Notes: generated by a model not told the origin, from the sequence alone. DNA of 64,000 nucleotides from Crotophaga sulcirostris (GCA_013397455.1 VYZB01000040.1:918253-982252); one strand, 5' to 3'. Shown: positions 51,101 to 63,435, counted from the stretch's first letter. Made by a program: numbers and translations.

Positions 51101-51939
51101 CCCTCTCTCTTCCTCCTCCCAGGAAAGACCCAAGGGAGAAGCTTGCTCCAAATAGTGTGTGGAGAGGACACTGGCACCTCAGTACAGAAGGGGAAGGACA
51201 AAATGCAGGGGTTGATATGGCCTGCAGTGATAACACGGATGCCTCTGTCTCTTCCTCTCTCTTCCAGGCTGTTGTTCATATGGAGGGTGACAACAAACTG
51301 ATTGCAAACCTGAAAGGGCTGAAATCCGTCACCGAGCTGCATGGAGACACCATCATCAATGTAAGTGTAGAAAAGAGGGGCAATGATTGGAGTAACAATG
51401 CCTACAGCTGCCTTCAAGGTCCTTGCCCTGCAAAGCTTACAGAGATGCTGGGGACCTCAGAGAGGTGCTGGAGACAAGCAGATGCTCACTCTCAGGCTCT
51501 GTAGCCAGAGCTGGTTGCTTGACCAAGTACTAAAGGCAGTTTTTCATTATAGGCAGATCCAAAAGTATTCTTTGAGAGCCCAGTAGGCATTTCTGATCAA
51601 AGTTTCAGACAATGAGGGCATGTTCTCACCCACCCAGTTGTATATGTTTGTAGCTGGGTCTGGAATTTTTAAAGAAGAGAGGTGCAGCAGACCAATCCCA
51701 GCTGAGTGATGTCAGATTATCCATACCAGCCTTGGGGGATTCATGAAGAAATCCAAAGCTTTAATAATTCAGTTTATAGGAGATAGACTGGGGACCAGCC
51801 CTGTTTTGATTTGCAAGAGCACATCTTTTCCAAGCAGAATTTGGAGCCAAGTGCCATGAAAAGCTAACACTTTCCATTTGTTTTTCAGACGCTGAGCATG
51901 GGAGACCTCACCTACAAAAGGATCAGCAAGAGAATCTAG
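48100..51939 (+). CDS. FABP1: Liver-type fatty acid-binding protein, complete, 4 exons
   Basis: Exons 48100-48166, 49203-49375, 51268-51360 and 51889-51939 join into 384 nt, 127 residues plus stop, the exact family length. The internal exons are 173 and 93 bp, the classic FABP gene structure. The protein is a ten-stranded beta-barrel with two short helices. It starts [16 protein letters not shown] and keeps Ser39, Cys69, Asn111 and Arg122, of which Arg122 is the known fatty-acid carboxylate ligand of FABP1. Family knowledge: a cytosolic carrier of long-chain fatty acids, acyl-CoAs and bile acids in hepatocytes and enterocytes, which delivers ligands to PPAR-alpha. The KGLKSVTEL and [14 protein letters not shown] segments identify FABP1 rather than FABP2, FABP6 or FABP10. 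It is transcribed divergently from THNSL2 and convergently with SMYD1. Confidence 0.97.
49203..49375 (+). CDS. FABP1: FABP1 exon 2
   Basis: Encodes residues 23-80, [14 protein letters not shown] through EEC(69)[11 protein letters not shown]. Acceptor GGGCAG|GGCTT, donor AAG|GTAAGA. Its length of 173 bp equals that of the mammalian FABP1 exon 2. Confidence 0.96.
49795..49842. repeat. Three short repeats in FABP1 intron 2
   Basis: AGCCAATGTTTTA occurs three times within about 48 nt (followed by AT, TGCAA and ATGTT). Each unit carries a CCAAT core. Confidence 0.85.
51268..51360 (+). CDS. FABP1: FABP1 exon 3
   Basis: Encodes residues 81-111 (31 codons), ending at Asn111. Acceptor TTCCAG|GCTG, donor AAT|GTAAGT, both in phase 0. 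Confidence 0.96.
51889..51939 (+). CDS. FABP1: FABP1 exon 4 (terminal coding part)
   Basis: Encodes residues 112-127 and a TAG stop. It contains the carboxylate-binding Arg122 in [11 protein letters not shown] polypyrimidine tract and TTTTTCAG acceptor precede it. Confidence 0.96.
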   Translation, partial: TLSMGDLTYKRISKRI

Positions 51940-51982
51940 AGACCCTGTACACACCAATCATTTTATTGTGTAAAATGTGTCC

Positions 51983-52005
51983 ATTAAAGTAAAATTTGTA
52001 TTAAA
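51983..52005 (+). terminator. FABP1 polyadenylation signals (two ATTAAA)
   Basis: ATTAAA occurs at 51983-51988 and again at 52000-52005, 44 and 61 nt after the stop codon. This implies a very short 3' untranslated region, as is usual for FABP genes. Confidence 0.7.
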
Positions 52006-54123
52006 GGCCTCCTCATTATTATCATCAACCTCTTCACTGTTGCTATAAAGAGACACAAGCCTGCAAAACACGTGCAAACCCAGGTAGAAATTGGACAACC
52101 TGCTGAGCCAAGGCTGTGCTGGTGTCAGTGAATGGAGTCAGGATGGGGTGCAGGCTCAGAGCTGTTGAGTGACCCTCTGAGATGTGCTCCACGCTGATGA
52201 GCACTCTTCCAGCCCCTTCCTAGGGACAGCATCCTGCTGGGAATGTTCTGGTGGGTTGTGCACCCATGGCTGGGTGGATCAAGGAGCACTGTGCAGAGAA
52301 AGAGCTCAGTTCTCTTTCCTTACACACAGGGCCAAAGTGACCGCAAGGTGACTGGCAGGGCCAAAGGATGGGGAAATCTAGGTGGGTTCAAGGAAACATC
52401 AGTGGTCTTGCCTAGGAAGCTGCCTTGGGGAAGCAACTAACATGGGGGTAGTTTGAGCATCCCAGCCACCATCCCCATCCTCACCTCTGCAACAAGATCC
52501 AAGCCTCCAGGCTCTGACCACTCCATCCCCATCTCCTCCCCATCCATTCCCACCAGCAGGATGCTCCCGAACATCCTGCAGGTGGCATGTGTGTTTCACC
52601 TCAAACCACACCTGATAAACTGGGTTGAACTGGAGTTGAATTCTCCTTTCAGGGTGAAACACAGGTTTTCCCTCCTGGCAGGAGATGTGCGCTGGTTGTT
52701 CACAGTGTTGGCACAAAAGGAGCACCAAAGACATCTTCTCTGCTTTCACTGGGTGCCGCAAGCTGGATGGAGATGTGGTTTTCTAATGTACACAGGAGAA
52801 GAAACCCTTCTTAGCTGCCTTTTCCAAGCCCTGAGATTGGATGATATTTGGGAATCACCACTGGAAAATGGATATATGGCTGGTGTGATATACATAGCTG
52901 GGATGATGTTCTTACAACCCCTCAAAGCTGATCAGGATGTCAGGAAAACACCGTAAGTGCTTCCTCACATCCTCCTGCAACCCCAACACATGCCAATAAA
53001 TGACCAATTTTTCATCATATGCATCTCTCCCACGACTCCTCTCTCCTCAGTGAAAGTTGACATTGCTTCTCACGCTGAGAACTCAACTGACGTGGATTGT
53101 GCCACTGGGCTTCAGATGGGCACCTTATGGACAAATGGAATGGCTTAGCTCAGTGGCACCTAAGGAGCAGATGTTGGTCTCCAGTGAACTCATCTTAGAT
53201 CTGGAGAAACATCAGCAAAATCACTGAGAAATGTCAAACAGGAAAAGCACTGATTTTGTTTCCTTGCTATTCTGCTGACGAGCAGGTAGGGGATTCTTTA
53301 ACAAACCATCCCTTTCATCTCTCAGCCGTAGGTCTGGAGCAAACCAGTTGGATTTTGAGATAGATGGTCAGGCAGTAAAGACCTTTTTTTATCTAGAAAT
53401 CCAGCCATTGCCTTGAGACTTTTCCTTAGCTCCACTGGCTGCCCACTTACATGGGCACGAACTAAGACTTTTTTTTGCTCAGAGCAGAATTGATTAAGCT
53501 CTTGTCTAAGCTGAAAGGCAGATGCTGAAAGGCATCAGAGACCCCAGATCCCCCTGAAGGTGAGCAAAGGTGGATCCTCCTCCCTGGAAACCACTTGTTT
53601 AGTTCCAGCAATCCACACAGCCAGTGCAACACACCAGTGGCTTCTGGCACGGGCTCATCTCATGTCCATCTGCTGCCATCACTGCAGGCATTTTCTCATT
53701 TCTAATGAAGGAGACTAACTTATCCTAATTAATTTATCCCGATGTAGGAATTCCACTAAGTCTCTCTTGCAAAGTGCCCACAGTTTGTTGTTGCACTGTG
53801 TCAGCTGCAGAATAGTTTTTCATCAGAAAACCAGCACTTTTATGCAAAGCACCATCTGCAGGTCTTATTCAGTTTGCCCCCGGAGCCCACAGGCACACGT
53901 GACACTCTGTGGAACCAGCTTCCCATTTCTACCATCCCTTGGTCAACCACCCATGGAGATCACTGAGATGTCAGCACAAGGAAATGATGGGAAAAAAAAC
54001 CCATCTAGGAAAGAATCAATTAAAATTTAACCAAAGACTTCAGGACCAGGACTCATGTAGAGAGAAACAGGCTTCTGATAAGAATGTATACAATTTTATA
54101 ACAGGTTTTTTTTCGCTTCAATT
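52006..54123. other. Gap between the convergent 3' ends of FABP1 and SMYD1
   Basis: About 2.1 kb of unique sequence with no repeat element or gene recognised; it may include part of an extended SMYD1 3' untranslated region. Confidence 0.5.
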
Positions 54124-54129
54124 TTTAAT
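54124..54129 (-). terminator. Possible SMYD1 polyadenylation signal (ATTAAA)
   Basis: ATTAAA on the minus strand lies about 225 nt after the SMYD1 stop codon. It is the nearest reasonable candidate, but a longer 3' untranslated region cannot be excluded. Confidence 0.35.
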
Positions 54130-54352
54130 GCTAGTGGTAGAAAAAAAGGATGCTTTTTCTGCTGAGATCTCTTCTGCTTTGAGCCCTCAGAAGATTTTTC
54201 AGGACTCTACCCCAGCAGGTCCATGCTCTTAGACTGGTGGCACTGGAAACCATCCTTATGGATATATTGCATTCCTATATCATATTTCCTGCATCTGGAG
54301 GTGCCACACACGATGTTATCCCTCAGGCATGAATTTGTGTCAACCTCAGGGT

Positions 54353-54511
54353 TTATTCCTTCTTGTGGAAGAGGCTTGGTGGAGCCTCATTGCTGGGTTC
54401 AGGCATGACTTGAATCTTTTGGTTTTTGAGGGCAGCTTCCCTCATCTTGTAATACATGTACTCATTCTGCTGGAACATGCGAAGCTCCATCTCCGTCTGG
54501 ACACGCATGAC
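54353..54511 (-). CDS. SMYD1: SMYD1 terminal coding exon
   Basis: Fifty-two codons and a TAA stop: [20 protein letters not shown] and onward to [15 protein letters not shown]. Acceptor CCTCAG|GTCA. The 3' end faces the FABP1 3' end, 2.4 kb away. Confidence 0.95.
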   Translation of the reverse strand, partial: VMRVQTEMELRMFQQNEYMYYKMREAALKNQKIQVMPEPSNEAPPSLFHKKE

Positions 54512-57500
54512 CTGAGGGACACAACAGGTTACAAAATGTGTGACACAGGGGTTCTCAAGGCAAGTGAATAACACACTGTCTGAAAACAAGGACCATTTTT
54601 CAGGGATATCCTAGGACATGTAATGATTGAGGCAACTTAATCTAGGTGTCCCACCAGCAGGACCAGTGCTAGCTGGACACAGATATCTGGTTATTTTCTC
54701 AAACCTTGTTGCCTGTGTGCTGTGAAGGTGAAGAAGGCATCAGCCTTTCCTGCATCCAGCTCTGTTGTGTTGTGAAGCCTTATGCTCCCAAACCAGATGC
54801 AGAACCCAGAGATGATGCTGTGCAGAGCCAAGGAGTGAGTGCACTTTCCATTCACATCCTGGGCCTGCCCCTTGGTGTAACCCATCACTGGGGTGGGTGT
54901 TGCCTCATGTGGGAGGCGGCAGGGGAAGAAGAGAGGGATGCTCAGCCCCTCTTTGACCACATCACAGTTGCATCCCAGGATTCACCATGAGCAGAGTCAG
55001 TCCTAGTGCTGCATTGTGGCACAGACTCAGAAGGGACTTTAAGAAATCTTTTTACACCTGTCTGTGAGTTTATGCAATCCTTGGTTTAGGAACACATAGA
55101 TAAGCATGTGTCATATATGCACTATTTTCTTCCTAAAGGAAGTGGGAAGGCAAATACAGAAATGGAGGTGCTGGGGTCTTACCCTCTGCTATACATAGAA
55201 AAACACTGGACAGGCTGGCTTTAGCTACTAGAATTTAAATTTTCTGGTGATATAAAATTGCACTAATAAAGGTTATAGCTCTGCTATAATGGGGACTAAT
55301 ATAACAACAAAAGATTTCATTTGGTATTGCTTAATTTTTTTGGCTGACAAAGGAGAATGTTATAAAGGTAACAGGTCACATCAAGTGAGTTAAAGGTTAA
55401 AGACATGATAGATCCCCAACTGCAACTCTAAATAGTTCATCACAGCTGAGCAGGTGTAATTCTCTGGGATCGGCAGCTTTTGACCCTAAGCTACAAAATG
55501 CACCTAACAGCATAAAATATATTGCAATTTAGGAGGAATGGGGAGTGGTAAATAAAGAAGAATGGACACTAATAAAGAAAATCAGTTGGTAAATTGGGAA
55601 CATTGACTCTAAGTAATTTGATATAGTCAAATTGTAATGCCGTCCATCCAAGAGCAGAGAAATCAGTCTGAAGAATGGAAAGCTCTTTCCTTGGACACAG
55701 CAGCTTCAAAGAAGATTCAGGGGCTCAGTAACTATTTATAATGTATGTCCTGATGCAGAACAAAAGCTGTTCTTCAGGGGTGAAAACTTGCCTTGGGAAG
55801 GGGCACTCATTTCCCAGCAGGCTGTAAAATAATCTGGAGAAAGCTACAGCTCTAGTAAGAAGCAGCCAGTACTTGATGCACCTCCCAGATCTTACAGATG
55901 GATTGTTTCTACAGTTTGTATGTGTTTTTTTCCCAGACAGACAGCAGAGATAACACAGTAGATGAGGCTTACCTCTAGGTCTTTGGTAATAGGGTGGGAA
56001 GGTCCATGGGTTATCAGGAGAATGGCATAGGCTTTACAGATCAAGCCGTGCCCGGCTTCAATGAGCCCAGCATGCCAGTGGGTGACTCCTGCCCGCATCA
56101 CTGCCATCCCCAGCTGTGCATTATTTGGATGGTATATTTTCCTGGAAAAAGAACATTGAGAAATTTAATTCAGGAAAGTTCTGAGTTCCCAAATGTTTGT
56201 CAGTAACGTGACGTGTTTGCCAAAGAGCAGACTGTTTATTAAAGGGAAGAGCCCATTTCCTTCAGTGCCACTGAAATGTGCAGCCCTGCTTAGAAAGGGG
56301 CAGGCACGAGCTACACGAGAACATGAGTTGTTGTGAAAGAGGATGAACAACCTGCAAACAGGTAAAGCTGGACACCAGTTTTGGAGAATGCCAAGCTCTG
56401 TCATCCCACGTGATTTTGGCACAAAGAAAACCCAGATCTGACCCCACGGCCCAGATGGCATCAACTGAACTTCAGATGCTTAATGAACAGACTAATTTGG
56501 GAATGGAACAACAACCAGCTTCTCATTCAAAGTGAGAAGAGAAATGAGTGGTTCCAGAAACTCCAGAAATGTTAATATCATCCCCTAGAGATTCATCATT
56601 TCCTCCACGGAATGCAAGACACCTCCCCTATGGTCAGTACCCCAGGGTGGGCAAGGTGAATCCAGGCCTTTACATCCAACTTCAGAAGCACAGGCAGAGT
56701 TAGAAACTGTTTGGATTTACATGAAAACCTGCCTTCAAGGGCTTAGTTGCCATATTAAATTGGCAGATGTTAAAGCAGGGAAAGAAATTAGTGCAGTCCT
56801 CACTCTGGGTAGAAAAACTGAGGAACAGGGAGGGGAAGCAACTTCTTCTGTGTCATTCAATTAGCTCAGTGCCAGGGCTGGGATTTGAAGTGGCTTGTCA
56901 GGCTTGTAAGCCGGGGAGATTACTCTGTCACCCCTCTGAAAAAGAACAAAATATCACAGGCCTTTGGGGGTAGAATTGACAAAAAAACCCTCCAAGTAAT
57001 GGGTATGAGATAGTCTCAGCAGGAAGGTGAACAAGATGACAAAATAGGTGTTTCTCTCTTCTGTATGATTTCCATTACTTTGGTTTTTCTTCTATTTAAT
57101 AGTCATCAGTCCTGTAGTAAAACCTCAGTAACAATAAAGAAAATCATTTTTAATGTGAAATTTGTCCTGGATCTATGTGGACTAAGGTTGATTTTCTGTA
57201 CTCTCACTGAGCTTTTACTACAGGACTTGTGCATGTTAATTAGTCAAGACAAAAATCCATGTTATTCAAGAGTGAAAGGATATCTTGAGTGAGAGCAATT
57301 TGACACAGTTTCTCTTTCTCTGCAGCTTTTCCTTCCTGCAGGGTGCAGAGGAACAGCCCATATCCTGCAGTGACAGCCTCTCTGCCCCTCACTCTGGCTG
57401 TATTTTTCTACCAGGACAGCCCTGAGGTGCTTCTGAGGCAAAACAAAGAGTCTAATGAAAGAGGCACCCAAATCATTTCCAGTTACAGCTTAGTAAATCA

Positions 57501-60500
57501 AGGTGTTTGGGAGTTCTTGTGCATTTAGGATGGGGTCCCTCTCCATCTGGTGGTACAATTAGGTCCCAGTCTGAATGCCAGCATCACTGCCCTGGTGGGA
57601 GCAGACTAAGAAAAATTACTCCTATAACACACTGCCTAACACTGCACAACCACAGAGAGCTGCCAAAACCAAGGCACAGACATACAGGTAGCCATCCACC
57701 ATCCTCTTGGCATAGTCAGCTGCTTCCTCAAACATCTGGAGGTAGGAGAGCACCTCGGAGGCAATGCTGAGGATCCTCAGGAGGTAGATGTTTGTGTCCC
57801 CCAGCACAGGCTCCTGTTTCTTCAAGCACTCGCGGCAGAGCTTCACAACCTGCAGCCAGGGGAAGCAGGGAGAGAAGGGAAAGTCAGAGCATCTTCAGCC
57901 CAGAAGATGCCACATCAAAGTCCTGTGGGCTGCATGGTCCATATCAATCCTAGAAGCCAGGTCAGCCTCCATGAAGGCTGAGAAAGATAGGACATGCTTT
58001 TATTTGTTGAAAAACATCAGTCTAGCAAAATGATTGGTGCCCATATCTTCCTCTCCCAAGGTTACGTTCATAAAGCTAGCGAGGAAAAAGTGGTGTCTAT
58101 TGTTCAGGAGACGAAAGATCCCAGGAGGTTGTTTTTTTCAGACACCAAGTGCCTGCAGGACTCACACCCCAACGCCATCCACCCAACCTCCTACAAGATC
58201 TTGATGCAATGGATGCTCCTAATGACCTCGTGGAGCTGGGGTCACAGCTGCACTGTCCCATGCCCATCTGCTAAGATTCATCACAACTGCACCCAGCCCT
58301 GATCCAGATCTCTGCTCTGGGGCACTTCAGTGTTTTCCAAAAGTAAGTTCAAATTCCAAGGCTGTTGCTCAACCTGAAGTGTTTTCCTGAAGCTGTTACA
58401 CTGTGAAGACAAAAATTAAATATTCCCTTTGTCAGCAAAAGAGTGAAAAAGGCAGAAGTGACTTGAGTTTTCTGACCCTTTGCCCCTGTTTTCTGTGCTC
58501 CAGGGGGGATGTAGATCTCCCACACCACACACCCATTCTCAGCACCCAACAAATGAGCAGGAGCCAAGAGGTGGAGATCAGCACAGGCAAACATAGCCCA
58601 CAGCTCGATGTGGCAAGTCTTCTGAGTGTCCTGTCCCTCTACCAAACCCATTGTTCTCCTTTTTATGAGGCTACATGGCAGAGATGACACTTGCCATGTA
58701 ACTCCTGTTTTTCGACCAGGAGATCCTTGGTTCAACACCTGTGTCACTCGGAGGTGCTGGAAGTCATTTTAATCTATCTCCTTGTATCATCACTATAAAA
58801 TAAACCAACGTGGGATGTTGTCTCAGACACGGGCATCCTGTACAGAGGGCAGGAAAGAGTGTCAGCTTTTGCAATTTGAGCTGCCAAGAGGGCAGGAAAC
58901 ACATGGGGATATTCAGGTTACAGCAATGGGGGCTTCTTTCATCCTTAAATAGCTGACATAGAGAGGGACAAGGCCTGCTTTCCCTGGCAGTGTGCATACA
59001 GCAAGAGAGCAAAAGTACCAACACTCACTTCGTGGTAAAGTCCCTCCATGCGGGCTTTGTTGATCTTCTCCAGCGTGTCCTTGGAGAACTGGACGACCTC
59101 CTTCACTGTCTCTGCAGAGGGCTGGGGACAACGTTGGGAAAGCCAGTGAGGAAAACATACTGACACATGACAAAATACCCTGGTTGAGGGGATGCTTGTC
59201 CCACCCAAATCAGCTCAGTGAGATGCTTCCCACTCCAGTTGCTGGCTGTATACCCCAGTGTGCCAGTCCCAACTTGCCCAAGACTGGGCTGAAATGGTCC
59301 TGCTACCAAGTTGAGAGGTGAAGCTGTTGCTGACTTCAGCAAGAGTGCTCATCAAAGTAGCACCCATATTTATCTGTTATGCATAACTGGGTTCCTTGAC
59401 TCTTCCCTCCACTTCTGTCCTCTGGAAAAGGGACAGAACTGCCCCTGCAACTAGGAGGTCTCACGAGACACCAAAGAGGTTGTGAGAGCTGGCCTGTATC
59501 AGGTGTTCCTAGTGCAGCTGCTTGAGACAAATTATGTTCTTGAATGAGAGGTGTGTAGAATAGGGATAGGAAAGAACACGAATGTTACCCACTCTGAGAA
59601 ATGCTGTCACTAAGCCCAAACACCATAAGATGGTCGACCTCAGATTTCAGCTGCATACAGAGAGAGAAACGTGTTTTTCCACACACCTCAGAGAAGTTTA
59701 GATTTCACCTGTGTTTGAAGGCATGATGCGCATCTAGACATGCCTGGCAAAACATTAACCACTTCCTAATCACTTGTCTCCTCTCCCTTCTTTTAATGCT
59801 GAAATACAACATTATTATATCCAGCACCGTAATTTATCATTCACTTTTCTGAGCCTTTCAACTTTGCATTTTCAAACTATTTCAGCTGCCGTGACTTTCC
59901 TTTTTGTAGATGGGAAATATGAAATCAACCTACAGTTGCATGACTCCAGGAATCTGCAGGATGAGCTGCAGGAGACAGCAAGGAGGAGGAGATTGTCTCT
60001 GCAGGAGACAATCCCATCATTCTCCCACAATAAAGCCACAGCACAGGCATGTGCTCAGCAGCCAGGTAGGACCTCCAGGTGAAGACCAAAAGCAGAGACC
60101 CAGTGTTGCAGTGAAGGGTGCAAAGATTTGAAGTCAGGACCATGGGACTATCCCAAGGTCTTTTCCCCACATCTGGTCCATCAGATTTTTTGGGCAATCT
60201 GTGAAATTCAGCTCCTTGGGGAAAACTCTTTAAAGTTCAATATAGAAGGAAAATGATGTTTTCAGAGCCGTATACACCCCATCTAGTTATTGGTAAGTAT
60301 GGATGTGTTCTGATTTGTTATTCTATGTAATTAGACTGAAGCTATCAGAGCTAATCAGATTTTGGCAGCTGTTTGAGCAGCAAATAGGGTGTCCTGGTGT
60401 GCAGAGCTCATTCAAAGGCAACGTTAACGTCAGTGCAGATCATATCACTATGCTGCCTGAGGAAAGACTCCCAGAATAGGTACTTTAACCAGCACTTCCA

Positions 60501-63435
60501 CAGCAGCTTTGTCTAATAAAAACCCTCTCTTACATTTACTTGACCCCTAAGCCTGTTGCCAGTACAAACAATGGGAACTTTGCTACTGTTTGGAAGGGGT
60601 GAAGAACTGGAGGTCAGAGCAGCTGTTGAGGATGTAAGCTGTCAATCTTGCATATATTCATAGTGCTTTTTCCACACAGCTGTGAGTGCTACCAGGCTCA
60701 GACAAGTGAGTCTGAATTCAGAAAATGCGATGCAGAGAGCAGCAAGCAGGCGTGCTCTGCAGGTGAGGTCAGTCTGGGTACTCATTGTCTGCATGTGGAG
60801 TGTATTTTTAGCAGCTGAAATCATACACTTTGCATGGTTACAGGATTTCAATACGAGCACTTCAGGGGACGTTGACTCAAAAGTGCAGGTCTTCCCATTG
60901 TGTGCTGCAGAGCACTTCTAATGCTCACAAAAAGAGGACGGTGCATCTCACGGCTCAGTCAAGGTTTGATAGCAGGAGCTGAATGAGAGCAGAGATTTTT
61001 GTATGCCATCCACTGGAGGAGGTGTTAGAAAATATTTCTACAGAAAATCAGTTAAAAATGCTTCTGCATCAGAGGTCTGAGCTCTGGAACAGCTTTACAT
61101 TAGAAGCAGAGAGTGTCTGCAGTCAGGATGAGTTTTAAGATGAAGGTTGAAAATTTATCAATAGGATTATATATTGGGATCTTTTGCACTAATAGGGAGT
61201 TTGAGCCAGAAACTAAAGGGTTTCCTCTAGTCCCGTGTCCTGTCTCCCATGGAGGCTCCCTGATATCAGCTCAATTCTATTTCTCCAAAATGTTCTCAAG
61301 GAGAGACTTTTGCTCTGCAATACCCAGCCTTTCCTGACTATCACCTGTATGAAACAAGAGTCACAGGACTGAGAGTGGCTTTCTAGTCACTGTGCTGAGC
61401 TGGGGGTTCTGTATTCATTCCCAGGAAAATGCAGCTCACTAGACCTTTCCCACTGTTAAGGCTGGTCTAAGAGGTCACAGTTCCTCATCATAGACTGTCC
61501 TGAGTTGGAAGGGACCCACAAGGATCATCCAGCCCAACTCCTGTCCCTGCACAGGACAATCCCATCATTCACACCATTGTCCAAATGCTTCTTGAATACT
61601 GTCAGGCTATCCCAGCCCATCTTTGCAGTTTGGTCTTGGCTCACATCAGCCCCTGAGCTGTCTGGTTCGTTACATGACTATCCAATAGTGAAGATCAATG
61701 ACTTGATAAGACATTCAAATGCTTTTGCCCTGCCCTGCCTTCCCTTATATGTTTTGTAAAGCTTGCAGGAGAACAACCCCCCTAAGCTAACACTGCCTCA
61801 GAGTACAAAACACGTGAGCAATTTTATGCTTGCGTAGAGGAACCAAAAATAAACTCTTAGAGCTACCAGCATGCTCATAAACTGGAGCCACTGTCCAAGC
61901 AACACATCCCACTGCCAGCAGTAAAACAGCCTTACACCCTCCCACTCGATGACTTGTGAGACCTCCAAGGAAAATACAGATTACTTAAAAATAAACAGTC
62001 AAAGATATTAATTCTTCACAGTCAGTGTGCCCACAGCAACCATGCACAAATGTCAAGCAATGGTACAAACTCCTTGTGACAGGCCTTTCCTAGGAGGGAC
62101 TGGAAGTTCAGGCTTCCCACATTCCTGAAGCCAGTGTGATGGTACACGTTTTACAAACCGTACAGCATCAGCAGCACTGGTGAGCCCTGTCACCATGAAT
62201 TACCCGCAACACATTTCTCTTTCTACTGTTCAAAATTTTCATAGAATCATAGAATGATTTGGATTGGAAGCGACCTTAAAGATTATCCAGTTCCAACCCC
62301 CCTGACATGGGCAGGGACACCTCCCACTGGATCAGGGTGCTCAAAGTCCCATCCAACCTGGCCTTGAACACCTCCAGGGAGGGGGCATCCACCACTTGCC
62401 TGAGCAAGCTGTGCCAGTGCCTCACCACCCTCACAGGAAAAAAACTCTTCCCCATATCTCATCTAAAACTCCCCTCTTTCATCTTAAAACCATTCCCCCT
62501 TGTAAGAGTCGGTCACATCCCTCATCCTATCCCTGCACTCCCTGATCAAGAGCCCCTCCCCAGCTTTCCTGTAGCCTCCTTTAAGTACCTAAAGGCTGCT
62601 CTAAGGTCTCCTTGGAACCTTCTCTTCTCTAGGTTGAACAACGCCAACTCTCTCAGCCTGTCCTCATATGGGAGGTGCTCCAGCCCTCTGATCATCTTCA
62701 TGGCCTCCTCTGGACCTGCTCTAACAGATCCATGTCCTTCCTGTGCTGAGGACCTCAGAACTGAACACAGGACTCCAGGTGAAGTCTCACGAGAGCAGAG
62801 TAGAGGGGCTGAATCACGTCCCTTGACTGGCTGGCCACACTTCTTTGATTCCCTTTCAGTTGCTCAAAAAAACCCACAGTCTAAATGCCAGAATTTTTCT
62901 CAGTTCTACATCTAGTTTTCCAATATTTTAGCATTCTACCTGCTGATGGACTTTTACGTTAGACTTAAAGGTAACTTTTGAGGGCATTTTAAATTAAAAA
63001 CTGTACTTATGTTGCATCATAGGGATTAAACTGGATTTCCATGGTGGGCTTGAATTGGTGTTGTGTTCAGTCAAGGCTCAGTTCTGTTCTCATTTTTCAC
63101 ATTGGCACTAGTCAGGCTTCTGCCAAAATCTGTCTCTGTTCCTATTGGGAGCATCCCCAAGCTGAGAAACCACGGTCACAGAGACACACAGGTGCCCTGA
63201 TGGAGGAGATGCAGCCACCTCTGGGTTTGGACCCAACCATACCTTGCCTTCCCCTTCCTTCACTGCCAGCATCAGATCATCCTTGATCTGTTTCTTGCAG
63301 TGCTCGCAGGTGCAGTCAAAGTAGTACTGCTTCTTCAGCTGCTTCCGCCGCTCCTCGCTCACGTTGAGGAAATCCACGTAGGAAACAGTCAGCTCATCTC
63401 CCGGAGAGATCTTGCTCAGTGCCCGCAGCTCGATC
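54353..63435 (-). CDS. SMYD1: SET and MYND domain-containing protein 1, 3' half (last five coding exons)
   Basis: Exons, in transcript order: 63435-63243, 59121-59029, 57849-57686, 56141-55973, 54511-54353. All borders are GT-AG and the phases agree. They encode the C-terminal 258 residues of a protein of about 490 in mammals; the MYND finger, the SET core and the start codon lie beyond the right edge of the window. The visible part begins [22 protein letters not shown], the end of the SET domain with its catalytic-type tyrosine, followed by the zinc-binding post-SET motif CTCEHC and the helical TPR-like C-terminal domain. It ends at FHKKE. Family knowledge: SMYD1 (Bop) is a heart- and skeletal-muscle lysine methyltransferase needed for myofibril assembly and acting with the myosin chaperones. 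No disruption is seen. Confidence 0.95.
55973..56141 (-). CDS. SMYD1: SMYD1 exon, TPR-like helices continued
   Basis: Encodes [18 protein letters not shown] through [13 protein letters not shown]. Acceptor TTCCAG|GAAA, donor GAG|GTAAGC. The [12 protein letters not shown] segment is diagnostic of SMYD1. Confidence 0.95.
56790..56945 (-). mobile_element. Ancient MIR/CORE-SINE relic, SMYD1 region
   Basis: AAAAACTGAGGAACAGGGAG, GAAGCAACTTC, TCAGTGCCAGGGCTGGGATT and TGAAGTGGCTTGTCAGGCTT run in the order of the reverse-complement MIR consensus (gaaactgaggcacagagagg... ggcagagccgggattcgaac). It lies in the intron between 56141 and 57686. Confidence 0.65.
57686..57849 (-). CDS. SMYD1: SMYD1 exon, TPR-like helices
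   Basis: Encodes [15 protein letters not shown] through KRMVDGYL, ending two bases into a codon. Acceptor CTGCAG|GTTG, donor CT|GTATGT. The sequence is nearly colinear with mammalian SMYD1. Confidence 0.94.
59029..59121 (-). CDS. SMYD1: SMYD1 exon, start of C-terminal helical domain
   Basis: Thirty-one codons, phase 0 at both ends: [20 protein letters not shown] then [11 protein letters not shown]. Acceptor CCCCAG|CCCT, donor GAA|GTGAGT. Confidence 0.94.
61486..61612 (-). mobile_element. CR1 LINE fragment (older subfamily), SMYD1 intron
   Basis: GAGTTGGAAGGGACCCACAA, then CCCAACTCCTGTCCCTGCAC and TGCTTCTTGAATACTGTCAG: a CR1 subfamily distinct from the others here. The terminal octamers have decayed to TCATCATAGAC. 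Confidence 0.8.
62239..62848 (-). mobile_element. CR1 LINE fragment, about 610 bp, SMYD1 intron
   Basis: CATAGAATCATAGAATG, then the same body as the copy at 18483 (CACCTCCAGGGAGGGGGCAT, CCAGCCCTCTGATCATCTTC), cut off near 62848. A short extra segment near 62500-62520 interrupts the alignment to the 18483 copy. Confidence 0.9.
63243..63435 (-). CDS. SMYD1: SMYD1 exon with end of SET domain and post-SET
   Basis: One base completes a split codon, then 64 codons follow. It contains [18 protein letters not shown] and the post-SET cysteines CTCEHC. Acceptor ACTCAG|GATC, donor AAG|GTATGG. Confidence 0.95.

Noticed and set aside
58700..58745. GGTTCAACACC, resembling a tRNA B box
   Set aside because: No A box at the right distance and no cloverleaf can be drawn.
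62307..62915. Plus-strand open frame of 202 codons
   Set aside because: It lies almost wholly within a minus-strand CR1 fragment and reads the antisense of the element.
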